From the NCBI RefSeq assembly GCF_001428305.1, contig NZ_LMRZ01000004.1, forward strand, positions 634,446-698,445: a stretch of DNA of 64,000 bases. Reading direction: 5' to 3'. This document shows positions 25,311-32,446 of this stretch, one piece after another. The translations under genes were made by a program, and so were the position numbers. Within the stretch, counting starts at the first letter, position 1, and each line of letters starts with the position of its first letter. The stretch is from Janibacter sp. Soil728. GTDB lineage: Bacteria > Actinomycetota > Actinomycetes > Actinomycetales > Dermatophilaceae. The notes below the pieces were generated by a model, which had not been told where the DNA came from, made no database searches, and was given only the letters and a program-made list of their open reading frames with translations.

Positions 25311-28028
25311 GTGAGTGACGCGCAGCAGACCGCAGAGCACCACCGACTCGCCGAGGCACCCGGCACCGATGACGCCTGGCGCCTGTGGGGTCCCTATGTC
25401 GCCGGCCGCCAGTGGGGGACGGTCCGCGAGGACTACAGCCCCGACGGGGACGCCTGGACCCACTTCCCCTTCGACCAGGCCCACACCCGGGCCTACCGCT
25501 GGGGCGAGGACGGCATCGCCGGGCTCACCGACCGCTACGGCTTCCTCACCCTGGCCACGGCGATGTGGAACGGCCACGACGACCGGCTCAAGGAGCGGCT
25601 CTTCGGCCTGAGCGGGCCGCAGGGCAACCATGGTGAGGACGCCAAGGAGTACTGGTGGCACCTCGACGCCACCCCCACTCACTCCTTCGGGGAGTACCTC
25701 TACCGGTACCCGCACGCCGCCTTCCCCTACGCGGACCTCGTCGCCCGCAACGCCGAGCGCGGTCACGGGGATGACGAGTACGAGCTGAGCGACACCGGGG
25801 TGCTCGAGGGCGACCGCTTCTTCGACGTCGTCACGCGGCACGCCAAGGCGAGCGAGCGCGATGTCGTCATCGAGATCGAGGCGACCAACCACGGCCCCGA
25901 CCCCGCGCCGCTCGACCTGCTCCCTCAGGTGTGGTTCCGCAACACCTGGTCCTGGGGACGGGATGACCGACGCCCCTCGATCACCGCGACCAGCGACACG
26001 GCGTCGCCCGAGAGCGGGGGGACCCGTCTGGTCATCGAGCACGGCTGGCTCGGCCGCTACGTCCTGCACGCCGACGGCGCCCCGGAGGTCCTGCTCTGCG
26101 ACAACGAGACCAACGAGGAGGCGACCTTCGGCTCCGCCGGCAAGGGCGAGTCCCCGCACCCCAAGAATGCCGTCGACGCGGCGATCGTCCACGGCGACCG
26201 GTCGCTCCTCGCGCCGCCGGACCACCGTGCGACCAAGGCCGCCCTGCACTACCACTACGACGCCGTCGCGCCGGGGGAGAGCGTGCGGGTGCGCCTGCGG
26301 CTCGTGCAGGTGAGCGAGGACGAAGGGGGCGCCGCCACCCCCTTCGCCGAGGTCGACGAGATCATCGCGGGCCGCCGCGGCGAGGCCGACGAGTTCTATG
26401 CCGCGGTGATTCCCGAGCACGCGAGCGAGGAGGACCGCTTCATCGCGCGACGCGCCTTCGCCGGGCTCAACTGGTGCAAGCAGGTCTACCGCTACGACGT
26501 GCGGGATTGGCTCGAGGGCGACCCGGCGCAACCTCCCACGCCGCAGTCCCGCCTGGCCCCGCAGCCGGCGGGGCGCAACACCGACTGGACGCACCTCGCG
26601 CTCGCCGATGTCATCTCGATGCCCGACGAGTGGGAGTACCCGTGGTTCGCGACATGGGACTCCGCCTTCCACGCGGTGGGGATGGCGCACATGGACCCGG
26701 CCTTCGCCAAGGAGCAGCTGGTCCTGCTGTGCCGTGAGTGGGCGATGCACCCCAACGGGCAGATGGCCGCCTACGAGTGGAACTTCTCCGACGTCAACCC
26801 ACCCGTCCACGCGTGGGCCGCTTGGCAGGTCTACGCCCTCGAGGGTGCGCATGACCCGGGTTTCCTCGTGCGGATCTTCACCAAGCTCATGCTCAACTTC
26901 GGCTGGTGGGTCAACCGCAAGGACTCCGACGGCTCCTACCTCTTCGAGGGGGGCTTCCTCGGGATGGACAACATCGGGCCCTTCGACCGGTCGGAGCCGC
27001 TGCCGGACGGACAGCGCCTGGAGCAGTCCGACGCGACGAGCTGGATGGCCTTCTTCTGCCTCAACATGCTGCGCATCGCGTGGGAGCTGGCCCGCACCGA
27101 CCACGCCTGGGACGAGGTCGCGACCAAGTTCCTCGAGCACTTCCTGCACATCGCCGAGGCGGTGGAGCACTTCGGCACCGACGACGTGCACCTGTGGGAC
27201 GAGGAGGACGGCTTCTTCTACGACGTGGTCGTCGACGCCGACGGCGGTGCCACCCCGATCCGGGTGCGCTCGATGGTCGGGCTGCTGCCGCTGATGGCCG
27301 TGGCCAACGAGCCGGACTGGGTGCCGCAGGAGCTGACCGACTTCAGCTCCCGCCTGGCGTGGCTGCGCAGGCACCGGCCGGACCTGACCGACGCGCTCCT
27401 GCAGGTGAGCCGGGGCAACGAGCAGGACACCACCTTGGCCCTCGTCGACCGGGCACGGCTGGAGCGACTGCTCTCCCGGCTCCTGGACGAGGGCGAGTTC
27501 CTCTCGCCGCACGGCGTGCGCAGCCTGTCGGCCGGGCACCGTGACGGCGTGCACGTGGCCCTCGACGGCCGTGACCTGTCGTTGCGATATGTGCCGGGCG
27601 AGTCCGACACCGGGATGTTCGGCGGCAACTCCAACTGGCGTGGGCCGGTGTGGTTCCCGGTCAACGTCCTGCTCACCGATGCGCTGCGCACCCACGCGGT
27701 CGACGCGCACGAGGAGCTCACCGTGGAGATGCCCACGGGGTCGGGCCGCAGGATCGCGCTGCGCGAGGTGGCCCTCGAGCTCGAGGACCGGCTCGTCGCC
27801 CTCTTCAGGGTCGGGGAGGACGGCCGCCGTCCGGCTGACCCGATCCATGTGCCGACCGGTGACCTCTGGGGCAGGGCGCACCCGACCTTCTCGGAGTACT
27901 TCCACGGTGACACCGGGCGCGGGCTCGGCGCCTCGCACCAGCTCGGCTGGACCGGGATGGTGGCCCACCTCGTCTGCACGAGCCGACGCGATGTCCACAG
28001 GGAGCGCAGCCGCGGCGCGGTGGGCTGA
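25311..28028 (+). CDS. GH63-like glucosidase (MGH1-like (alpha/alpha)6 glycoside hydrolase)
   Basis: A 905-residue cytoplasmic protein with no signal peptide. An N-terminal beta-rich domain (about 1-370) precedes an (alpha/alpha)6 barrel. WDSAF at about 449-453, within EWEYPWFATWDSAFH, provides the catalytic acid of GH63/YgjK-type enzymes, and SNWRGPVWFPVN at about 774-785 is the C-terminal motif shared with processing alpha-glucosidase I. Family members cleave alpha-glucosides such as mannosylglycerate, glucosylglycerate or nigerose-type sugars; in actinobacteria this long form is common but rarely characterised. The GTG at 25311 is chosen because CACCGT is six bases upstream and the conserved start is close. 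It lies 40 bp after the response regulator and converges on the next operon with a three-base gap. Confidence 0.87.
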   Translation: MSDAQQTAEHHRLAEAPGTDDAWRLWGPYVAGRQWGTVREDYSPDGDAWTHFPFDQAHTRAYRWGEDGIAGLTDRYGFLTLATAMWNGHDDRLKERLFGLSGPQGNHGEDAKEYWWHLDATPTHSFGEYLYRYPHAAFPYADLVARNAERGHGDDEYELSDTGVLEGDRFFDVVTRHAKASERDVVIEIEATNHGPDPAPLDLLPQVWFRNTWSWGRDDRRPSITATSDTASPESGGTRLVIEHGWLGRYVLHADGAPEVLLCDNETNEEATFGSAGKGESPHPKNAVDAAIVHGDRSLLAPPDHRATKAALHYHYDAVAPGESVRVRLRLVQVSEDEGGAATPFAEVDEIIAGRRGEADEFYAAVIPEHASEEDRFIARRAFAGLNWCKQVYRYDVRDWLEGDPAQPPTPQSRLAPQPAGRNTDWTHLALADVISMPDEWEYPWFATWDSAFHAVGMAHMDPAFAKEQLVLLCREWAMHPNGQMAAYEWNFSDVNPPVHAWAAWQVYALEGAHDPGFLVRIFTKLMLNFGWWVNRKDSDGSYLFEGGFLGMDNIGPFDRSEPLPDGQRLEQSDATSWMAFFCLNMLRIAWELARTDHAWDEVATKFLEHFLHIAEAVEHFGTDDVHLWDEEDGFFYDVVVDADGGATPIRVRSMVGLLPLMAVANEPDWVPQELTDFSSRLAWLRRHRPDLTDALLQVSRGNEQDTTLALVDRARLERLLSRLLDEGEFLSPHGVRSLSAGHRDGVHVALDGRDLSLRYVPGESDTGMFGGNSNWRGPVWFPVNVLLTDALRTHAVDAHEELTVEMPTGSGRRIALREVALELEDRLVALFRVGEDGRRPADPIHVPTGDLWGRAHPTFSEYFHGDTGRGLGASHQLGWTGMVAHLVCTSRRDVHRERSRGAVG

Positions 28029-28031
28029 GCG

Positions 28032-28664
28032 TCAGCCGAGCAGACCGTCCTCGCGGGCGCGGGCGACCGCGGCCGTGCGCGAGTCGACGTCGAGCTTGGT
28101 GAAGACGTGCACGAGGTGGGTCTTGACCGTCGCCTCGGAGATGAAGAGCGTGCGGGCGATCTCGCGGTTGCCCAGTCCCTGCGCGACGGCGGCGAGGATC
28201 TCGACCTCGCGGGCCGACAGGTCTGCCTGCTGCCGGCCCATCCGGGCGACGACCCGCTGGGCCAGGGCAGGGGAGAGGACGGACTCCCCACGCGCTGCCG
28301 CGACGACGGCCCCGACGATGTCGGCCGGGTCGGCGTCCTTGAGCAGATAGCCGGCAGCACCGGCTTCGACCGCCCGGACGATGTCGCGGTCGGTGTCGTA
28401 GGTGGTCAGGACGAGCACGGCCGGGGCGCCTCGGCGGGCACGCACTGCGCTCGTCACGCCGACACCGTCCATCCCGTCACCCAGGCGCAGGTCGGTGACG
28501 ACGACATCGGGGCGCTCGGCCTCGACGAGCGTGAGGGCGTCCTCGCCGGTACCGGCCTGACCGACGACGGACAGGCGCTCGTCCTGGCCGAGCAGGGCGA
28601 CGATGCCCATCCGGGTGACCGGGTGGTCCTCGACGACGACGACACTGACGGTGCTGGTGCTCAT
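28032..28664 (-). CDS. NarL/FixJ-family response regulator
   Basis: A 210-residue regulator. The receiver has VEDHPVTRMG at 11-20, Asp58 in VVVTDLRLGDG as the phosphoacceptor and KDA as the Lys105-type switch residue. The C-terminal LuxR-type helix-turn-helix contains LSAREVEILAAVAQGLGN and EATVKTHLVHVFTKL. The ATG at 28664 overlaps the stop of the kinase gene (ATGA). It is the last gene of the MMPL exporter-kinase-regulator unit and probably controls that exporter. The stop is three bases from the glucosidase stop on the other strand, so transcripts must overlap. Confidence 0.94.
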   Translation of the reverse strand: MSTSTVSVVVVEDHPVTRMGIVALLGQDERLSVVGQAGTGEDALTLVEAERPDVVVTDLRLGDGMDGVGVTSAVRARRGAPAVLVLTTYDTDRDIVRAVEAGAAGYLLKDADPADIVGAVVAAARGESVLSPALAQRVVARMGRQQADLSAREVEILAAVAQGLGNREIARTLFISEATVKTHLVHVFTKLDVDSRTAAVARAREDGLLG

Positions 28665-29878
28665 GGGTGCTCCTTGGCGTTGTGCGACAACGGGATCCAC
28701 GCCGACAGTGCAGTTCCTTCTCCGGGGGCGGACTCGATGGCCAGCCCGCCACCGAGCTCGCGCAGACGTGCCCGGGTGGCGCGCAGGCCGTAGCCGCCGT
28801 CGCTGGGGGAGCCGGATGGCGTGGACGTCCAGAGGTCGGTGTCGAAGCCGCGGCCGTCGTCGACGACGTCGACGCGCACCGAGTCCTGCGTCTCGTCGAT
28901 GCTGACGACGACCTGCTCGGCGTCGGCGTGGGTACGGACATTGGCGAGGGCGCCCTGCACACAGCGCAGCAGGGTGACCTCGGCGGTGGTGGGAAGGCAG
29001 GTGAGCGGCCCGGTGACGACGACCCGAGCGGCGACTCCGGACTCCTGGGCGAAGCGCTCGGTCACCCGACGGACGGCGCCGGTGAGGCTCCCTTCGTCCA
29101 GGTCGGCGGGAGCGAGGGCGCCGACGACCCGCCGAGACTCCTCGAGGCCTGCGGCGGCCCCCGACTCGACATGGCGCAGGATCTCGCGCAGCCGGTCGGG
29201 GTCCTGCTCGGCCAGCGCGGCGCGAGCGAGCAGCAGGATCGAGGAGAAGCCCTGGGCGATGCCGTCGTGGATGTCGCGGGACAGGCGCGTGCGCTCGCTC
29301 GAGGCACCCTCGGCGCGCTGCACCCGGGCGAGCTCGTCGGTCAGTGCCGCGGACTCCTCCTGCGCCGCGTAGAGCGAGGTGATCAGTCGCTGACGCTCGA
29401 TGCCGTCACGTACGAGCGCCTGCTGGGCCTTGGCGACGCCGAGTGCCACGACCATGCCGATGAAGGGGCCGATGATCGCGGCGAAGGTGGCCTCGCCGGT
29501 GTGCCGCACCGGCTCCAGGGCCACGACGACGAAGACGACCAGGGAGACGATCACCGCGGGCAGGAGGGGCAGGACGTGGCCGGCGAGCAGCCAGAGGGGG
29601 AAGGCGAGCCACACGTTCTCCGGAGAGACGAGGACGAGGACCGCCCACAGCAGGGCCAGCCCGACGAACCAGACCGTGCCGTCGCGACCCTGCCTCGCCA
29701 GTCGCGGCCCGACGGCGTACCAGCCGACGAAGACGGCGAGCGCGCCGATCTCGGCGAGCGGGTGCGCGCCGTCGGCGATCGCGCGCAGCCCGCAGACGAG
29801 GGCCAGCACGCCGAGGAGGGCGTGCTGGCCCAGACGCAGCCAACGGCTGGTCCCCGTCCGGTCGGTGGTCTCGCTCAC
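28661..29878 (-). CDS. NarX/DesK-type sensor histidine kinase
   Basis: A 405-residue kinase. The N-terminal 150 residues contain about five hydrophobic segments with no large external loop, the layout of kinases that sense membrane state or lipophilic compounds. The HisKA_3 dimerisation domain carries His204 in RLSRDIHDGIAQGFSSILLLAR, and the ATPase domain has NVRTHADAEQV, DDGRGFD and GGYGLRATRARL. The GTG at 29878 overlaps the MMPL stop as GTGA and is also seven bases downstream of TAGCGT, so it could be made both from the operon and from its own leaderless promoter. Pairing with an MMPL exporter suggests a response to a toxic or membrane-active substrate. Confidence 0.93.
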   Translation of the reverse strand: MSETTDRTGTSRWLRLGQHALLGVLALVCGLRAIADGAHPLAEIGALAVFVGWYAVGPRLARQGRDGTVWFVGLALLWAVLVLVSPENVWLAFPLWLLAGHVLPLLPAVIVSLVVFVVVALEPVRHTGEATFAAIIGPFIGMVVALGVAKAQQALVRDGIERQRLITSLYAAQEESAALTDELARVQRAEGASSERTRLSRDIHDGIAQGFSSILLLARAALAEQDPDRLREILRHVESGAAAGLEESRRVVGALAPADLDEGSLTGAVRRVTERFAQESGVAARVVVTGPLTCLPTTAEVTLLRCVQGALANVRTHADAEQVVVSIDETQDSVRVDVVDDGRGFDTDLWTSTPSGSPSDGGYGLRATRARLRELGGGLAIESAPGEGTALSAWIPLSHNAKEHP

Positions 29879-31944
29879 CGACGTGACGCTACCCGGCCCG
29901 GCCACCAGAAGCGGTCGCCGAGGAGGGCCGTCGCGGCGGGGACGACGACGGTGCGCACGAGGAGGGTGTCGAGCAGGACACCGAGCCCCACGATGAGACC
30001 GAGCTGGCCCAGGACGACCAGGGGCAGGACCCCGAGGGCGGCGAAGACGGCCGCGAGGACGATCCCTGCGCTCGTGATGACGCCACCGGTGCGGGCCACG
30101 GCGCGGGCGACACCTTCGCGGGTCCCGTGCTCGGCGGACTCCGCCTTGGCGCGGTGCATGAGGAAGATCGTGTAGTCGATCCCCAGGGCCACGAGGAAGA
30201 GGAAGGCCACGAGCGGGACCTGCACGTCGAGCGCCGCGTGGCCCAGCAGGTGCTCGTCGAGCCAGGCGCCCAGTCCGATGGCTGCCAGGGCGCTGACCGC
30301 GTTGAGCGCCAGCAGGACCAGCGGGCCGACCAGGGCCCGCAGCAGCAGGACGAGGACGGCGAAGCTCACGAGGAGGACGAGCGGGACGACGGTCCGCAGG
30401 TCGCTCTCGGCAGCGGTGCGGGCGTCGAGCAGCTGCGCGGAACCGCCACCGACCTTGGCATCGGCGCCCGGGACGGCGTGGGCTGCGGTCCGCAGGTCCT
30501 CGGCGAGCTCGAGGCTGGTAGGCGTCCCGGGGGAGGGCTCGCCGATGACGGTGAGACGGGCCAGTCCGGTGCCGTCCGTCCCTGACGGGATGACCGCGGT
30601 GACGCCGTCCACGGACTCGAGGGCGGACGTCGTCACGGCGGCGCTCCCTTCGCTCGTCGTGACGGTGAAGGGGGCGGCCGACCCGGCCGGGAAGTGCTGG
30701 CCGACGGTGACGAGCCCGTCGGCCGACTCGGAGGCGGTGCGGAAGGAGTCGGCCTGGCTCAGACCGACCCGGGCGCCGAAGAGAGCGGACGCCAGGACGG
30801 CGAGCAGGACGAGGCCACCGACGAGGTGGGCGGCGGGGCGCGCGACGACGGTGCGGGCGACCTTGGCCCAGACGCCCTCGTGGTCGAGGGTGTCGCCGGG
30901 GCGGGGGACGAAGGGCCAGAAGACCTTGCGGCCGACGAGGGCCAGAGCAGCTGGCAGCACGAAGGTGACGGCCAGCAGGGCGATGACCAGGCCGACCGCG
31001 GAGGCCAGCCCGAGACCGCGGGTGCCGGGGACGCTCGCCAGGAGCAGGGTGCCCAGCGCGAGGACGACGGTGGCATTGCTGGCGAGGATCGCGGGGACGG
31101 TGGCCCGCCAGGCGGTGGCGAGTGCAGCCCGGTGGTCCTCGTGCTCGTGCAGCTCCTCGCGGTAACGGGAGATCAGCAGGAGCGCGTAGTTGGCGCCGGC
31201 GCCGAAGACGAGGACCGAGACGATCCCGGCGTCGAAGGGCAGGCCGCTCCAGTCACCGACGGCGGTGGTGACGGTGCCGGCGACCTGGTCGGCGATGCCG
31301 ACGACAGCGAGCGGGACGAGCCACAGCACGGGGGAGCGGTAGGTGAGCAGCAGCAGGAGGGCGACGACACCGATGGTCACGGCGAGCAGGGTGAAGTTGG
31401 CGCCGTCGAAGGAGGAGGCGATGTCCGCGCCGAAGGCGGGCCCGCCGGTGACCTGGATCGTCAGGTCGGCCGGTGCGTGCTCGGCGACGTCGGCGCGCAG
31501 GTCGGTGATCGTCGCGACATTGGCGGCGCTGTCCTCGCTGGTCCGCACCGGCACGGTGACCGTGGCGGCCTGACCGTCCTCGCTCACCTGGGCGCGGGCG
31601 TCGGTGGCGCCGAGCTGGTCGGCGAGCTGGGCGAGAGCCGACGAGTCGGCGGGGGTGAGGTCGGCTCCGCCCTTCGTCGCGACGAGGAGGACCGGCGCGT
31701 GGTCGCTCCCCGGGAAGGACTTCAGCTGGTCGGCCACGAGCGCCGACTCGGCGCTGGCGGAGTAGCTGTCACCACGCGCGGGGGCCTCGGCGGAGCCGAG
31801 CACGGTGCTGGCCAGCCCGACGAGCACGAGGGCGAGCAGGAGCACGATCCCCGCCCCGCGGCGGCTGGTCAGGCGCTGGGCGAAGGTCGGTCGGGAGGCT
31901 CGAGGTGGTGAGTCGGGACGGTGGGGGCGCAGGGTCGCTGTCAT
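29875..31944 (-). CDS. MMPL-family RND exporter
   Basis: A 689-residue transporter. TM1 is at about residues 32-50, followed by an external domain, five membrane segments with FGAGANYALLLISRYREEL, then a second external domain and six more segments containing the Asp/Tyr proton relay pair in VALGIDYTIFLMHRAK. The two halves repeat one another, as in MmpL3. Family members move lipids, glycolipids or drugs outward using protons. A recently amplified linker of Ala/Gly is absent. A GATAGAT sequence lies just upstream of the ATG at 31944. A palindrome, GGTCAA-N8-TTGACC, lies 59 bp upstream and may be an operator. The kinase and regulator downstream likely complete a sensing-efflux module. Confidence 0.93.
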   Translation of the reverse strand: MTATLRPHRPDSPPRASRPTFAQRLTSRRGAGIVLLLALVLVGLASTVLGSAEAPARGDSYSASAESALVADQLKSFPGSDHAPVLLVATKGGADLTPADSSALAQLADQLGATDARAQVSEDGQAATVTVPVRTSEDSAANVATITDLRADVAEHAPADLTIQVTGGPAFGADIASSFDGANFTLLAVTIGVVALLLLLTYRSPVLWLVPLAVVGIADQVAGTVTTAVGDWSGLPFDAGIVSVLVFGAGANYALLLISRYREELHEHEDHRAALATAWRATVPAILASNATVVLALGTLLLASVPGTRGLGLASAVGLVIALLAVTFVLPAALALVGRKVFWPFVPRPGDTLDHEGVWAKVARTVVARPAAHLVGGLVLLAVLASALFGARVGLSQADSFRTASESADGLVTVGQHFPAGSAAPFTVTTSEGSAAVTTSALESVDGVTAVIPSGTDGTGLARLTVIGEPSPGTPTSLELAEDLRTAAHAVPGADAKVGGGSAQLLDARTAAESDLRTVVPLVLLVSFAVLVLLLRALVGPLVLLALNAVSALAAIGLGAWLDEHLLGHAALDVQVPLVAFLFLVALGIDYTIFLMHRAKAESAEHGTREGVARAVARTGGVITSAGIVLAAVFAALGVLPLVVLGQLGLIVGLGVLLDTLLVRTVVVPAATALLGDRFWWPGRVASRR

Positions 31945-32002
31945 GTCATCTATCCCATCGCCGAAGGGGGTGTCGGCACATCGCGCTGGAGGTTGGTCCT
32001 GC

Positions 32003-32022
32003 GGTCAATCTTTTGGTTGACC
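32003..32022. promoter_or_regulatory. Perfect palindrome GGTCAA-N8-TTGACC, candidate operator
   Basis: Six-base arms are perfect complements around an AT-rich centre. It is 59 bp upstream of the MMPL start codon and could be bound by a dimeric repressor or act as a -35 region, because TTGACC is present on both strands. Confidence 0.4.
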
Positions 32023-32033
32023 TAGCCGCCCAC

Positions 32034-32074
32034 GGTCCCTGAGGAGGTTGCGCAGCAACCGTCTCGAAGGGTCC
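32034..32074. repeat. Palindromic REP-like intergenic element
   Basis: The element reads GGTCCCTGAGGAGGTTGC, then GCA, then GCAACCGTCTCGAAGGGTCC. The inner stem GGTTGC/GCAACC is perfect and the outer arms pair imperfectly. From memory, elements of very similar sequence are abundant in intergenic regions of high-GC Micrococcales genomes; the copy number here cannot be judged from one window. Confidence 0.6.
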
Positions 32075-32078
32075 GCTT

Positions 32079-32135
32079 CCGACGAGGACGGCCGGCGCGC
32101 TGCCGAAGTCCTTCGTCGTCGTGGGGGTGGGTTGT
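32079..32135. repeat. 57-bp direct repeat, copy 1
   Basis: Begins CCGACGAGGACGGCCGG and ends GTGGGGGTGGGTTGT. An exact second copy lies at 32345-32401 in the same orientation. The centre holds the short palindrome CGAAG-TC-CTTCG. Confidence 0.9.
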
Positions 32136-32195
32136 CGTGTCCGACTTCGGCTTGATGCTGCGCCGACCCTCCTCGTCGTCCGCTGCCCCTAGACC

Positions 32196-32247
32196 CGGGT
32201 GGAGGTAAACGCGCGGGCGAATCCTCGGCGAGTCGGCGTCCACTCCC
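32196..32247. repeat. 52-bp repeat, copy 1
   Basis: Starts CGGGTGGAGGTA and ends TCCACTCCC, so its ends are near-inverted. It matches copy 2 (32261-32312) at about 44 of 52 positions and shares the core TCCTCGGCGAGT. Confidence 0.85.
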
Positions 32248-32260
32248 GGTGACCGAGGAT

Positions 32261-32312
32261 CGGGTGGAGGTAGGCGCGCCGACGATTCCTCGGCGAGTTG
32301 GCATCCACACCC
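32261..32312. repeat. 52-bp repeat, copy 2
   Basis: Starts CGGGTGGAGGTA and ends TCCACACCC. It follows copy 1 after 13 bp in the same orientation. The better match of its ends (GGGTGGA with TCCACACCC) suggests each unit folds as a stem-loop. Confidence 0.85.
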
Positions 32313-32344
32313 AGGGCGAAGGGGGTCGCCCGCACCCCCCGCGC

Positions 32345-32401
32345 CCGACGAGGACGGCCGGCGCGCTGCCGAAGTCCTTCGTCGTCGTGGGGGTGGGTTG
32401 T
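32345..32401. repeat. 57-bp direct repeat, copy 2
   Basis: Identical to 32079-32135 as read here. The two 57-mers bracket the pair of 52-mers, giving the order 57-52-52-57 in about 320 bp. The copy ends 33 bp before the dinG -10 box. Confidence 0.9.
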
Positions 32402-32434
32402 GGATCGCTGGTCGGGGCTGTCGGCGTCGCCATC

Positions 32435-32440
32435 TAGGGT
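32435..32440 (+). promoter_or_regulatory. Putative -10 of leaderless dinG-like gene
   Basis: TAGGGT lies six bases before the GTG at 32447, directly after the repeat array. Confidence 0.55.
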
Positions 32441-32446
32441 GGTCGC

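Larger units (their letters stand above)
31945..32446. other. 502-bp non-coding region with repeat array
   Basis: The only stretch over 300 bases without a gene. From left to right it holds the MMPL upstream region, a 20-bp palindrome, a hairpin element at 32034-32074, and two repeat families in the order 57-mer, 52-mer, 52-mer, 57-mer, and ends with the dinG promoter. Minus-strand open frames of up to about 140 codons run through the repeats, but their composition (Pro/Arg/Ser-rich, repeats translated twice) argues against coding. Confidence 0.7.

Noticed and set aside
30694-31911. A 405-codon plus-strand frame opposite the MMPL gene
   Set aside because: Antisense to a clearly coding exporter gene, with Gly/Asp/Glu-rich composition typical of shadow frames.
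32005-32433. A minus-strand frame of about 142 codons through the repeat array
   Set aside because: It is Pro/Arg/Ser-rich and translates the repeats twice. No start signal or domain is visible, and frames differ between copies.
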